Shown: positions 1 through 13,687, counted from the first letter of the stretch. The stretch: 64,000 nucleotides of DNA from Sindora glabra (GCA_020226215.1 CM035235.1:53721511-53785510); one strand, 5' to 3'. Made by a program: numbers and translations. Notes: generated by a model from the sequence alone, not told the origin.

Positions 1-171
1 GATATAAATATAATTTTTTTAAGTAAAAGAAATTGTGGGTGTCACATTAAGAGATTGTATCCTTTTTTTATTGTTAATAATAAGAGTAATTAATTTGTTG
101 AATGCATTGTAAAAAAAAATTGAAATCAAATTTAGGATGTAACAGAAGATAAGACCTTTAAAAATAACATT

Positions 172-426
172 AAGGCTTTGCTTAGTTTGTTAGGAAGTAT
201 TTTCTATAGGAATATATTATTTACATTTATATTGATAAAAAATGACATATTAATTATATTATGGTTAGAAAAAATGATACATAAAATTACAATAATATAA
301 GGGAGAAATTTTCTATTTAAAAAAGAGATATTTATTTTGTTTATATTTAATATTAAATAAATAATTTTATTTTAATATTTTATAATTATATTTTATAAAA
401 AACATTTTATATCAAAATAAATGAAA
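172..426 (+). mobile_element. A+T-rich MITE-like repeat, copy 1
   Basis: The stretch opens with a terminus of the aggctttg...tttgtt type common in plant TIR transposons. It shares an internal segment (around 343-384: a tttaatattaaataaata block followed by attttattttaatatttta) with the repeat at 13,783-14,046. No protein is encoded. The two copies are diverged and I see no clean target duplication, so boundaries are approximate. Confidence 0.35.
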
Positions 427-3290
427 TTTAAATAAAAAAGCTTTTGTCGTGTCTTTCACTCATTGAAATTGAAAGAAATTGATAGAGTAAATAAAACAAG
501 GATTTGAGGATTTGAAACCATGTTCTCCGGTTGGACCACACTTTTTTTTTTTTTAAGGCTCTGCTTTATCACTTATGTTGGTTTAAATCATGGTCCAGGC
601 GGGCCGATCCAAAAAAAGTCCCGCAAAATTCTAAGTTTGGGTTTTTTTTTCTATAATATCAATTAGTTTTCAGGCCTTGTTGTTTTTTATTTTTTCCCGA
701 TATAGCTTATTTATTTTTTGAGTCAAGCTCTGGCCATATTTTTCAAAATTGAGCCAGTCAGGTCCCGCCCAGCCCATATATATGTACAAATTTTAGCTTT
801 GTTATTCATTTTCTTTTTTTTTGGTTAGCTGTGTTATGTATGATTATATCTTTAGATAAAATTTTAAATAATTAAAATTTTAAATGAATATAGTTATATT
901 AAAATGGAAATATAAAATAAATCTCATTTTCGTTCATGTAAAATTTAATTTGAATCAATTCTATATCTGTAAATTTTTCTTATTAATCTAGTTACTCAAA
1001 ATATTTTTTATCAATTTTATTTTTTACTTATTTAAATTTATTTAATTTCATCTTCCTATTACCGTTAGAGTTGTTGGAATGGAATCAAATTTGTAGACGA
1101 ATTTGCCAAAAAAGAAAAAAGGTGGATCAGGAGTTGTAACACGTGAATTCATTTAAATGTAAATTTAAAGTGATTTGATATGTTGGTCTGTGAATAGATC
1201 CATATTTTTTATTTAACATTTTTACTTTCAAGTTAAGTTGATATATTATACAAGTTTTTATTTAATCAATTTAATACTCACACTTAAATTCAAATCCTCA
1301 TCTTTCAATCTTACCCCATCGAAATAAATTATTTTAAAGTTGATAATTTTGTTTCTAAATAATTTTAAAGTTAATTAATTTTTATCATGATTTATTTATC
1401 TTTTGATTATTGATTTGAATTGCATTAAATGTGTAATTTTTTAATTTATAATTATTATTTTAAACTTAAAATTGTTTAAAAGTTTTATTTGAATGCTTTA
1501 CCTTCTTTCATATTTTGACTTTGGTTTCAAGATTTTGTGTGTGTGTGTGTGCGAAAAAAAAAAAAGAAGTTTATGGATTCGATTTGCAAATCCATAGCTT
1601 ACAAATTTTAAAATAAAGAATCCATAAAAATTGCAGACCCACCTAATCTATTTTGTTTGTGGCCGATCCATAAACAAACAGTTTAAAAAGTGTAATTAGT
1701 GTACATGTCAAGATGATAACGAAGAGTTGATATGACATTCTTAAAGCTTGTTGACAAATAATTTTTGCACTAAATATTTTTTATTATCAATTTGATGCAT
1801 ACACTAGTAGAGAGATGAAATTGAAAAAATATAAATAATTGAGATAAATTTGATAAAAAATATTTTTAAGAAATGGAATTAGACAAATTGAAATAAGTGA
1901 AAAGTAAAGTTTATAAACAAATTTATTCAAGTGAAAAAATGAATTTAAATTTGATTCACTATTAATATAAAATATTTTATATTATTAGTGAATGAGAAAA
2001 ATATACATTATAAATAAAATAATAACAATTAAGAATTTTTAATAACAATGATGAAATTTTAATAATTTTTTATTGAGATGATAATATTTAGATGAGTGAT
2101 AGTGTAATAAAATTTATATAGACAATGAATTAAATTCAAATTCAAAATAATTATATTAGCTTATAGCTTGTGTGATATATGGGTTTAATTAATTTTAATT
2201 GATAATAATTTATAATGTAAATTATGATTTTAAATTTTAAATTATAAGTTATTTAAATAGTTAATGTCAAATATGTTAGTATATTTATATTAATTAAATA
2301 ACTATAAAATTGATATAATTATATTCAAAATAAGTAATAGGATATACTATATTTTTTTAAACTCATTGCTAATTGATAAAGTTGTTGTTTTATTGTAATA
2401 TTATGTTAATAGTAATCATTACTATATTTAGAAGGATGCAAACACATTTAAATATTAAAACAAATCAAATTTTAAAAAATAACATAAAACTATTTATATA
2501 AAAATAAATAACATTTATTTATATGAAATGGAACATTTATATATCCATCTTTAATTCTATACAAATGTAAATGTAATACACAATAAAAAAATAAATATTA
2601 TGTAATTTATTGAATAATCTTTTTAAATACTTTTCAAATAATGAATATCTATTTGAGCAAATATATTCATCTCTCTAAAACTTACATATTATAATGGAAA
2701 TGTATATATGCTAAATATAACCAAAAGTTGAAATTTAATTTACAATGGAAAGATAAGTAAACATCAGTCTTTGACAAAAATTCAAAGGTATATGTACTTT
2801 AATCTTTCATAAAAAAACTGAATTACATATGTTCTCAATGTAGAACATGTAAAGATCTTTCATCTTATCAACTTGCAATGGAAAAATGAATGTACATTAG
2901 TCTTATGTCACATTCAAAATTATAAAAAAAATAGTTTGCTTCACATAATGAAACAAGTCACACATAATAAATTTACATTATATAAAAAATTTAGTACAAA
3001 CTACAAAACTTGCAAGAAGAGGAGGTTTATGGGTTCAAATAGATTATTTGTCACAATGGAATTTCCTTTTTGTTTTACTTGCTTGTTTGATTAAAGAAGA
3101 TCATTATCTAAATTTATTATCTAAATCCATTCTCACTTGAATAGCTAACTCATTTGTATAGTTATTCTATGTAAAAGAATCCAGGTGTGATATTTTCAAA
3201 AAGAATAATGTCTAATTTTATCATGGTATTAAAATTTTAATGTTATTGTACATTGTATTTTGACATAGTTAAATGAATAAACATTAAAAA
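427..3290. other. A+T-rich intergenic DNA, no gene recognised
   Basis: Both strands are dense in stops. The only G+C-richer patch is 515-780, with ggcgggcc near 600 and a roughly inverted gggcggga block near 762-772; this may be the decayed ends of a short hAT-type MITE. A short (GT)n run lies near 1,540-1,552. The 73-codon reading frame at 2,873-3,094 has no recognisable domain and looks like chance. Confidence 0.6.
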
Positions 3291-4304
3291 GTAAAAAGTA
3301 AATTTTTGGTGTATTATCAAAAAATTCTCCAACACAACAATGCTATATAAATTGCACAAAAAGGAATTAAAGAAAAAAATAATATTAATAGAAGAAAATT
3401 AAAGAAATAGAGAATTATTTTCAAAGAGCTTAATACTCACTAATTAATAACCATAGTAAAACAACATGCTAGAAAGAATCATCAAAGGTAACAACCATTA
3501 CTTGCTCAAATGACACCATAATGATTCAATAGGTAGGTATTATTAATAACAAAACATGTCACTCATAAATTGAATAGCTTGCATAATTGGAGTTAGGATT
3601 GATGATAGGTTTTAAGATTTGGGATTGAAAGATATAAGAAAGAGAGAAAGGTAAGGTAAAAGATGATTAGCCAACAAGAAAAAGATAAGGCAAAGAAAAT
3701 GTCAATACTTATTTAAAAAGAAAATTAATGATGATGAATTTAGATAATAAGGGTTTTATTATTTTTTAATAATATAGATGGAGATACAAAAATAGAAATG
3801 AAGATCAATTCGAGATGAAGGCATGATTTTTATTAAAATAAATTAATTAATTTCTAATGATTAATTGGTGCTTAAAGAAATCAATCGGTGTTATATAATG
3901 GAAAGAAATTAAGGAGATTATTTTAAAAAGAAAAATAATAAATAAAAATTAAAAAAATTAGTGAATTCACTGAATTAAGAAAAAAATTAGGAGATTATGA
4001 AATTATGAAAATGCAATGAATAAAGAAAAGAAATTAGGAATTTTTTTCTTAATTTAATATAAATTATTATATATAAATAAGAGATTCAATCTTAGAAAAT
4101 TTAATAAATTAAGGAAAAATATTAGAGTGATTATGAAAATGCAATAAATAAAGGAAAAAATTAAGGTGATTATTCAAGAAAGAAAGAAAATGCATAAGAA
4201 TCAGAAAACTCAATAAATTATAAAAAATTAGAATGATTATGAAAATATATTAAATAAAAAAAATTATTTTTTTAATTTAATATAAATTGCTATATAAAAT
4301 ATAA
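3291..4304. repeat. Imperfect A+T-rich direct repeats
   Basis: Related blocks built on gattatgaaaatgcaat followed by aataaaga/aataaagg recur near 4,003, 4,130 and 4,235. Two copies of cttaatttaatataaatt lie near 4,048 and 4,272. The units are diverged and irregularly spaced. No coding potential is visible. Confidence 0.35.
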
Positions 4305-5939
4305 CTCGTTGTTAAGTATGTAAAATGGGCCCTATAATCATAAGTAATACGGTCAACATGTAGTCACCGGATGGTGTTTGGGCTAGATAGTATGAAGCTT
4401 GTTTTAAATGCGAGTTTAAATAGGCAATCCATATAGGTAGTAACCAGCATGGTTATAGCTTGTGCAGTTACAGGCTTTACCATGGGTAAAAAGTAAAAAT
4501 AAATTTTTTATTTTAGCCATTTCTCCTTGCCGTATCTAGGCCTAACCCATAAAAAAAATTCAAACTAATTAATTCCTCACAATCCCAATTTAATTTCTAT
4601 ATTCTAATCCAAATGTCTTTATGTTACCTGAGTAATCCAACAAAAATTCAAATATTAAAATTATAATTATAAATTACAAAGCAAAATAATTAATAAAAAT
4701 TTAAAAATATCTATGATATAAAATAGTACAGAACTAGACAAAATTTGAGAAGGTTCAAAAGGAGTAGAAGATAAATTCAATAGAACTAAAATAAAATAAA
4801 ATTGAGAACTTTGAGATTAAGTGTGTGTGAGAACAAAAGAAACTAGAACTTAGCACTATAGCAGAGAGTGCAACACGATCACAACTAGTTTGAAACTAGA
4901 AATTGCATTGATATAAGTTAAAAGAGTAATGAAGCCAATACTGGATAGGGTCATTTACCATTTCTTTTAACTTTCATCAGATTACCTTTAGTACTACTAT
5001 TGTGTATTGCATAGCAGTTATGGTCAATCATCGATTGATGGTTTTTACATTTTTTTCTCTAGACAACTTAGATCACAAGCCCCAAGTTTGGCCAATCAAA
5101 TACCCATCAGATAGAGATAATACAATAACCAATAGTAGTGTAGCACCATGGGCCATGACATAGTCGGATAGAGATAGAATGCAACAATAGCATTGGATGA
5201 AGATAGAAAGTAATAACACTATGACACCATTTTCTTTGAAGTTCAATCAATTTATTTATTATCTTACCATAATTTTATGGTCAACTTCATACAATATGTC
5301 TTAATGTTTATAATCTGCATTTTATGGTGCTATTATCTTATTATCTGGATTGAAGTCCAATATATGTTTTTGCATTTTAATTATTTAACTAATACAAGAA
5401 AGTGCTAAAATATGGAAATTTAGGTAGTATTTGACAGGATATTTCTTCATAATTTATTGGGATTAAGAATGATATTTTGAAATTATATGGCTATTATTAG
5501 GTTTAATAATTTAATCATTTAACTTTGACTAAATTTGTAAGGAATGAAATTGAGCAAGAAAAATATGAATAATAGTATATAAAAGCACTAAGCCTAGGTC
5601 AATTTATATATACTATCCCTTTACACGATCTTCATTTTGATTTTTTTTTGTATTGGTTTGTCTTTTTTGTTTTATATTGTTAGAAGTGGTGTTTTAATTT
5701 TGCATTCTATGGAAATGCTAATCATATGATTCCTTCTCATTCTTTATTTATAGTAAATAGTTATACATTAAATAAGCTATCTGTTATGTGCATTTGTACA
5801 TTGGTAGGTAGGTCTAAATATGGTAGATTTGAAAAATGTAGAGATAAATTAAATAGAAAATTTGTGTGAAACTTAAAGGTAAAATCCAAGCTCTCAAAAG
5901 AAAGCTAAAACTAGCACTTATCAATCTAAGATTGAAAAA

Positions 5940-7875
5940 GAAATTGAATATCAATATGATAATGTTGACACTAAGGGGAAAAAGGAAAAAGAACTAATTT
6001 AGGTGTGTAGAATTTTTTTGACTCTACAAGTGTAATTGATAAAGGACCAAAGACTAAATATAAATACTATAATAAGCTTGAACCCATGGAAAAGTGTGAA
6101 GAAGCTAGAGTAATGAAAAATAAAAGAATTTCTCTTATGATTCTTGATCATTTAGGAAAATTAAGAAATTCCAAGCTTGATTCTAAAGTTATAAGAGAAA
6201 AAATAGCCATAGCCAACATAAAATATGACTTCTTTTTCAAATTTGTTGAATATTATAGGATTAGGGATTTGCATAAATATTGCAATGTTGATCTTAGATT
6301 TATTTCTATAATTATTGCAAGTTATGTGATGTGTCAAAAGTTAATGTTGAATAAAGGAAGATATTGAAAGAAAATTTGTTTAATATTCCTAGTAAAATGT
6401 GTTTGACTTATGATCTATAAACTACTTGCACCAACAAGGGGTATATTTGCATAACTACACATTATGTTGATATTAATTAGTACTTGAAAAGTAAAATTCT
6501 TACTTTTTATGATATGTATCCTGCATATTCAGGTATGGAGTTGACAAAAAAGGTAATGGAAATATTAATTAGTTGGGGGATAGAGAAGAAACTTTTTCCT
6601 TTTACTTTAGATGATGTTTTTGCTAATGATAACAAGCAAATGAACTTGAAGACATAAATGGTTTTGGAAGGAAGTTTGCTTTGTGATGGTGAGTTTTTTT
6701 CATCTTCATTATTCTACTCGTATATTAAATTTATTATGCAAAAAAGGTTAAAAGTAGTCTTAAGTGCTTGTTATAAAATTAGAGAAAGTGTTGCTTGTGT
6801 GAAGGGGTTTGAAGGTAGAATAAGGAACTTTTAAGAATATGCAAGAAAGGTTTCAATTGATAGTAATCCACATTTGCGTTTGGATATACCTAATAGATGG
6901 AACTTTGCATATGTGATGTTTGAAGGTGCTTTGAAATATAAGTGTGCATTTTTTTTTTGCTTACATGTAATGATAATAATTACAAATATTGTCTAATAGG
7001 TGAAGAATGGAAAAAAAAGAAGATAATTTGTGCATCCTTGAAACCCTTTTATAACATGATCAATTGGATTTTGAGATTTAGTTATCCTACATCTAATTTG
7101 CATTTTGGCTAAGTTTGGAAGATAGAAAAATTTCTCATGGATAAAGATGAAGTGATAAAAGTCATGGCTTGTAACACGAAGAAAAAATTTGATAAATATT
7201 AGAGTTAATATAATGTTCTACTTGCAATGGCAGTCGTCTTTGATCCTAAGTTAAAGTTGACAATGTTAAAATCTAGTTATCAAAGTATGGATCCATCTTC
7301 TTATAAGGAAAAGATTAATGTGGTGAAGACTAAAATATTTTAACTTTATGAAGAGTATGCAAAGGATTCTCCTAATCCTATCTTACCACATATTGATTAA
7401 ATGGCTTATGCTTCTAATTCTATGAACTCTAGTACAAGCACTTTGAATGTGATTCATGTAAGTTTAAAATATCCTTTTATGTGATTTATTTATTTTATTT
7501 TTTTAATTTGAATTATCATAACTTTTTTTTTGTAAATGTGGATTGATTTCAACAATAAAGTTGTTAGCTCACTTTTGATTCTAAGTCTTAATTGAAATTT
7601 TATTTAGAGATGCCGTTGCTTCATGTTACATTATATAGAAATATAAATGTGTTAGAATGGTGGAACGAGTAATATAAAAGATTTCTTAACTTATCACTTA
7701 TGACTTATGATTTGTTGTGTATTCTTATTACGATTATGGCTTTGGAGTCAACATTTAGCATTAGAGAATGTGTGTTAAACAAGTATAGAAATTGCTTTCT
7801 TCTAAAAAAGGTTTAAGCTCTCATATGTACATAGAGTTGGCTTTATAGTGGTAATATTTTCAAAAAAAAATTATT
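5940..7875 (+). pseudogene. hAT (Ac-like) transposase pseudogene A
   Basis: In order I can read: a BED-finger relic near 5,990-6,060 whose C-x2-C pair has become Y-x2-Y (KYKYYNKL), with the distal His/Cys half missing; a 93-codon open stretch at 6,086-6,367 (ILDHLGKLRNSKLDSK, then FVEYYRIRDLHKY); SGMELTKKVMEIL..WGIEKK near 6,525-6,590; the LLCDG block near 6,680; KKKFDKY and VFDPKLKLT near 7,180-7,260; and the hAT dimerisation signature near 7,640-7,850 (VLEWWNE, then TTMALESTFSI-like, NKYRN, ALICT.SWLY). Several stops and frameshifts interrupt it, so no full protein can be made. In the family this enzyme cuts and joins the element's TIRs as a dimer in the nucleus. Confidence 0.8.
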
Positions 7876-7931
7876 GTTTTGCAAATTTTAAATGATTTAG
7901 TGGATAATTATAATCATAATTTCATAATTTA

Positions 7932-8119
7932 TAGATTTTGAAGATGATGAAGAGGAACTTATTTTAAAGAAAGATTCAAATAATCCAAGTATAACTACAA
8001 TTGCTATTTTAGAAGGTATGATATTGATATTTTGAAGATGATGAAGAGAAAGTTGCTTTGAAGGAAGATTTAAACAATCCAAGTACAAATACAATTGTTA
8101 TTGTAGAAGGTATGATATT
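7932..8119 (+). repeat. 94-bp tandem duplication in the hAT-A acidic tail
   Basis: Two adjacent units carry ttttgaagatgatgaagag (aag at 7,941 and 8,035) and end in gaaggtatgatatt (7,012+1,000 = 8,012 and 8,106); the offset is 94 bp at both markers. The first unit reads FEDDEEEL, a typical acidic hAT C-terminal tail, and the second keeps FEDDEE in a shifted frame. Units differ at several positions, so the duplication is not recent. Confidence 0.75.
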
Positions 8120-8885
8120 AATATTATTTGCATTTCATTTTAGATATTTCAAAATTTTATTTCTTCATTTGCTAGTGCCACACCTCTTTCCATATTTTTT
8201 ACTTTGTACACACAAAAAGAAGAATTCAAGCTTTTTTCATTCCTTTCATTGTCATATTTCATAATAAATTATGACACTTGGACTCATCTTCCACTATTAA
8301 TTGAAAATGTTAGGCATAATTTATAAGTTAAAGATTTTAGTGATTTATTACCTTCATTTTATTTATTCAATGCTTAGTGATTTATTACTATTAATTAACT
8401 TATTTTTCATTAATATGACAAGTTGCTAATTAGCCAAGATAGTTCTTGTCCTTTTTCAATTTTCAAATTAGTTTTTCCCATGTAGTATAGTTTTTAATGG
8501 GTGATAAGCTTAAGCTTTTGCTAGCTAAATTTTCAGCTCAAATTGAACTTAAATTTTTGAAATGATGCAGCTAGAAATGGAATGAATTATTTTTTTAGTA
8601 TTTTTTAAATCAAAAAGACCTTTTGGATTAGAACAATGTATATATTTTAATATTGATGTTATATATTAGGTTAGAGTGTAATGAATTTTCCTATAGTCAA
8701 TGGCCTAATTAATTTACAAGTTCTTTTGTTATTTTATTGAATTTTTTATATGCGGGTTGTTTGTGGGCATGCCTACATTATAGGGGTTTATATGTGCAAG
8801 CCTACACATGTAAAAGCTCATTTGCTTATGTAGGCTAAGCCGACATAAGTCCATTTTACCCGTTTCATATGTTTACTCATTGTAG

Positions 8886-9139
8886 CATAATATTTATTAA
8901 AGAATAATAAATTGATATGTGATAAGTTATAAAAATGATACTTGATATAAAAGAAAGTAGAAAATATCATGGTTAATATATAATACTAGGTGTCACCAGT
9001 GCATTACATAAATGAATATTTATTTCAATAATATAATATTATTATATATTAATTATTTATAAATAAGGTTAGATAAAAATTTAATTAATATATAGCTAAT
9101 AGTTTTAAGAAAAAAAGTCATTTCTTTACTAATTTTACT
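8886..9139. other. A+T-rich spacer
   Basis: No gene, TIR or protein homology is visible between the hAT-A remnant and the following tandem repeat. Confidence 0.5.
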
Positions 9140-9430
9140 CAATATTTAAGTACGTAATTAATTTTAAATTCAAATATTGTATTAGTTAGGTATCATTTTT
9201 TAATAAAATTATTATCATTAATATTGATATTTAATAGCATAATTTATAATAAAAATAATTTTTTTAATAGCAATATATTTTTTATTTACAACTTTACTAA
9301 AAAATTAATTTTGAATTCAAACATTATATTAATTAGATACTACTTTTTAAAAATAATTATTATCATTAATATTAATATTTAGTAATATAATTTATATTGA
9401 GAATAATTTTTTTGTAATGTAGTATAATAT
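9140..9430. repeat. 147-bp tandem repeat, two copies
   Basis: The block aattaatttt[a/g]aattcaaa...attatcattaatatt...taatttat begins at 9,156 and again at 9,303, an offset of 147 bp that holds along the unit. Both copies are strongly A+T-rich and diverged by scattered substitutions. No coding capacity. Confidence 0.6.
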
Positions 9431-11399
9431 ATTTTTTTATTTATCACGTTACAAAAGAAAATAAACTTTTGAAAGTAATAATTTTATATTGCAAATAATT
9501 CATTAAAATCCATGAATTATAACATATATATGAATTAAAATTTAATGTTTTGATAGCAAATATTTTATATTTTTTAATTCATATGGAAGAGTGGAATAAT
9601 TTTTAGTTGGAAAACACCAATGATTAATTCATATTTAATATCTTCTAAAATGTGTATTATAATAAAGTTCATTTCTTAGAATATAGTAAAAAAATATAAA
9701 ATAGTAAATAAATAAAAAGTGTGCTGTGGATATTGAATCTTTAGAAGAAGAATTAATTTACCTCTCAATTGAAATTAAAAAAAAACATATTAATAACACA
9801 GAGGGGAGAAATTGTGAGAGAAATAATATAATTATTTAGGAATATAATATTAAAAAATAATTAATTAGATTGTGAAATAAAAAATAAATTTACAATTATT
9901 ATAATAAAAATCCATCGAATGAAAATGAACGATTAAGATATTCAATGATAAATGTCGTTCGACAAATGAGTGCAATTTGAATTGTTTATTTATTTATGGA
10001 GACAAAGAATGATTTTATTAAATGAAAATGAAGAGAAAGTATATTATAGATGAAATTTTGTAAATTTGAAATTAGATGTAAAATAAGATGAAGATTATAA
10101 TAAAAAGAATTTGATTTGATAAAAATATAAAATTTTAAATAAAATCAAATGAAGATAGAGATAAAATAATTTTTAAATTTCAAAATAGAAAATTTTATTT
10201 ATTAATCTCAATGTTTTCATATAAAATCTAAGGTAATAAAAAATGACTTATTCATATATATTGTTAACTACAAATTTTTAAATTTTATAATCAATAGTTT
10301 ATATGTTCATATGATAGTTCTTTTCTTTTCACAATTTCCTTTAAAATTGTGTTTTTCATGTTAAATAGTGTGAAATAATAAAAAAATTTATCTAATGAAA
10401 TAAACTAAATGAAAAATATATATTTTTATAGTTTTACACATTAAGAATCCATTTACCTAATAAAAACCAATTAAGTTATAATTTTTTTCCTTAAAAGTAA
10501 AAATCTAATGAAATAAAATACTCATAACAAAAAAGGACAATGAAACTATAATAATAATGGTATAAAAAAGAGGCAAAAGAAATTATTGAAAAAAATTACA
10601 TAATAGAAATTTTGGATTGAGTAACTATAAAAGGCTAAAAGTAGCTGGAGAAAATAATTATAAATATTAAAGATGAAAATGTAAACTCTAATCTTGAAGA
10701 AGATAATGATTTTGAAGTGGTTGAAAGTGGAAAGAGAAAAGAAATAAAACTTAAATATTATTCAGAGAGTTTTTTTATAAGAATAAAATAATTTTTATAA
10801 AAATAAAATAATTAAGTAGTTATAAATATATAAATATTAAATATAAAAATAAAACTCTAATTTCAAATAACATGATAGCTTTAAATTGTCTGAAAGTGGA
10901 AAAAGAAAAAAAAATAAAGCATACATGTAATATGAAATTTTTTTTAATGAAAATGAAATAAATAAGTAATTGTAAAATTTTAGTAATAGATAAAAATTCA
11001 AATTCAAATTCAAATTTTTATTAAGAATTAATTTAGTACAAAAAATAAATGAAAGAAGTAATTGATTACTTTATATTTATTATTTATTATTGGTGACTAA
11101 TAAATGTAAAAAAATATATTTTTATTTCCTAATTTATCATTCAAGTAAAAAAATGATAAATTAAATTTTTATTAAAAATAAAAAATTATAAAAATAATAT
11201 TTATCATAATAAGGTATGAAAAATATCACAATTAATATATAATATAAATGCAAATATATTAACATAAAGATAAAGATTTGTCCCAAATTAACTTGTGATG
11301 TGTTGGATAAACTAATTGGAGGAGGGGAAGTAATTTTTTAGAGCATTTGAAATTCTAATTTAAAAAATATCTTGCTTAGCTAAATAATGAAAGAATTTT
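9431..11399. other. A+T-rich intergenic DNA with a 169-bp tandem duplication
   Basis: No gene is recognised. Within it, two related units lie near 10,640-10,965: aactctaat occurs at 10,684 and 10,853, and [t/c]tgaaagtgga at 10,721 and 10,890, both offset by 169 bp. The first unit has a short acidic translation (NLEEDNDFEVVESGKRK) that lacks an upstream start and is lost in the second copy, so I do not call it a gene. Confidence 0.5.
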
Positions 11400-11421
11400 T
11401 CAAATTTTAGAAATTTTTGTC

Positions 11422-11654
11422 ATGAACTTTTACTGTGAACTTCAAATTCCATGTAATACATGGAATTTTCAAAATTCCTCGGCCTTTTCTCGCGACGTTG
11501 CTCTGTCAGTTATGCTGGCTCTTGCGCGAATACATCTCTACATTGCTCTGCTTCCTTCCTGCATCAACATGAATATCCCCCTTGTTTTGAAGAAGAGACC
11601 ATGGAGGTATGTTGGAAAGCTCTTCATTATCCCAACGATTTAGTTGTATTGTAA
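11422..11654 (+). pseudogene. Possible exon-like fragment of a host gene
   Basis: This 230-bp islet is clearly richer in G+C than the surrounding 5 kb and is open in two plus frames. The frame from 11,460 begins MEFSKFLGLFSRRCSVSYAG and would allow a short Ser/Cys-rich, Arg-containing N-terminus of organelle-targeting flavour. A plausible splice donor (atggag|gtatgt) lies at 11,606/11,607. I do not recognise the protein and see no convincing downstream exon. It could be a broken first exon, a gene piece captured by a transposon, or coincidence. Confidence 0.25.
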
Positions 11655-12296
11655 CTTATTAAAGTATTTGAACTATATTTTTTGAATATTTGCCGTTTTC
11701 TTTTTCTTTTTTTTGTTGGGGGGGGGGGGAGTCTGGTTCTCTGTTTTTGGAATTGTTCACTGTTTGATATTTCTTCTCAATGACTAGAAACACTTAATTG
11801 ATCCTACTTAGATTTTCAACGAGATGTTTATTTAAAAAGGGCCAAAGTTTAGTCAATTTTAAACAAGGAAAAGAAAAGGATATGAATATATTTAAAATCA
11901 AAAGTTGAGCAGGCACACTTCAAAGATATGAACGATGTCTATTGACTATCTCTCTTGCCATTGCCAATGAATATGATTGTTTTACTGATGAGCAATTTAG
12001 AGGGTGCTGTAGAAAGATGATAAGGTAGGAACTGGGGAAAATAAGTCACGTAAGTTGGTTTTGATTTGTTTTTCATTCAGGATACTTGGTTTTATAGCAC
12101 CTTAAGACTAAAGACTTCCATGTAATGTTCTGAGTTTGATAGTAAACCAGTTAGAAAAATGAAATAAAATTAAAGTGAGGGACATTTGAGAGCTCATATA
12201 TTTATATATATATATATATGATTAATTAACATTAATAGCTTGGGCAGAACTAAAGATTTTTTGTTTTAATTTAGTTTTCTAAATGAAGGACGTTCA
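11655..12296. other. Non-coding, moderately A+T-rich; poly-G tract
   Basis: A run of 12 G lies at 11,718-11,729 after a T-rich stretch. The segment 11,980-12,140 looks intron/UTR-like, with a gtaagt at about 12,050 and a T-rich stretch ending in cag at about 12,080, but these are too close to form an intron together. A short (AT)n run lies near 12,200-12,220. Confidence 0.4.
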
Positions 12297-13687
12297 TGTT
12301 AGTATATATACCTTAAAACCAATCATATGAATGATTGTAAATTTGAATCATATTATTTTAAAGGTGATTCCAATTATTATATTTATACATAGATTTTTTG
12401 CGTAATATATTTAATTATATAACTTTAGAACAATTATATTCTTAAATATCCCTAGTTATACATCATTGTGGATTGAATTGCATTGATATGTTAAGATTAT
12501 CATATGTGGTGACTTATATAAAATATTAAGTTTACACATGAAAAAAAGTTAGAAAACTTATGTACTGGATTGATCAACCCTAAGAACACTACATGGATTA
12601 TTATATGAGTGTCATGAGTGATTTTTAGTGATTATTATTAATATGGTCTTTTAACTTAAGATCGCCAAAGTTCTTACATATGAGTTCCATATTTTGATAT
12701 TACTTTATGTTACTCATGATTGAGTAGATGTAAGGATAGTTATTGGATGCGTCACATATCATACGAAGGGATTTGTGTGATCAAGATAGAATTTTTCCTT
12801 CTTGTATAACAGGAGTAGTATCTGTGGGCTCTTGATTAAGTAAGACTGAAAAAAATGCATGATCATATTCAGATGAACTGACATGAGATATCAATTACAT
12901 TTGTTTTAGTCAACTTATTTAGGAATTAAGAAACCTTTAAATTGGGTTATACGGTGCTCAATGTAAATGTTTAGGACAAAAGATCATAGATGATGATCAC
13001 ATGTATAGATTCAATCGAATTATCGATTTTCTCATTACTTGGGTAACAATGATATGTTATTAGATAGTGCTCATTATTTATGATTATGACCAATACAATG
13101 AGAGTTTATAATTGCTAATGTAATGAGAGTCTGTAGGGTTGTATACTTAGAACTTAGTAGATTTGGAATTGATGGACTAAATTATTTGAACCTAATATAT
13201 GAAAATTTCATGTTATAAAACTCAATTATAAGCCAATAATTATAAATGAAATTAAGCCCAATTAGTTAGGATTTTTTGTGCACCCATTTAAATAGGTGTG
13301 TTGGGTGTTAAAAGATAATAATTCATGCATCCTAAAAAAACACAAAAAAAAAAAAACCCTTAATAACCCTCTTTGACCATAACCTTAGAAGGGTCATAAC
13401 TAGCATTGCGAGACAAAGGAGGAAAATTTCAATTAGTGGCAATAGGATGTTCACTAGTGATTTGTTAGTTCATGTTGATATCTTAGAGTTTTGACCGGAA
13501 GTAAGTTGAAAAAGTGATTAATGAACAAATTTTTGAATCATTTATAGAAGATAATGATAAAACCCTTGTCTTGATTTAATCATTTCGCATGGATTCTTAA
13601 TTGGAATTGGTTAATATTCCGCTGCAATTGTTTGGTTATCAATTCCTATAGTTCATTCATTCATGTTATGATTGCCTAAACCTAACA
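12297..13687 (+). mobile_element. Candidate solo LTR (copia type)
   Basis: The segment starts TGTTAG and ends CTAACA, a perfect 6-bp terminal inverted repeat of the TG...CA kind that bounds LTRs. The last 150 bp contain ttccgctgcaattgtttggt followed by a T/C-rich end, which I recognise from the 3' end of plant Ty1/copia LTRs. No gag-pol lies on either side, so a solo LTR left by LTR-LTR recombination fits best. The flanking 5-mers (gttca and acaaa) do not match, which weakens the boundary call. Confidence 0.5.

Larger units (their letters stand above)
4305..8885 (+). mobile_element. hAT-superfamily transposon remnant A
   Basis: A decayed hAT transposase gene occupies 5,940-7,875. G+C-richer flanks on both sides resemble hAT subterminal regions: around 4,320 (aaaatgggccc) and, inverted, around 8,850-8,865 (agtccattttaccc). 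Termini and an 8-bp target duplication could not be fixed by eye, so the outer coordinates are estimates; presence of the element rests on the transposase homology. It is related to remnant B at 36.8-48.7 kb: both share the order BED finger, GIxKK.F..TLD, LLCDGEF and C-terminal dimerisation block. Confidence 0.6.
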
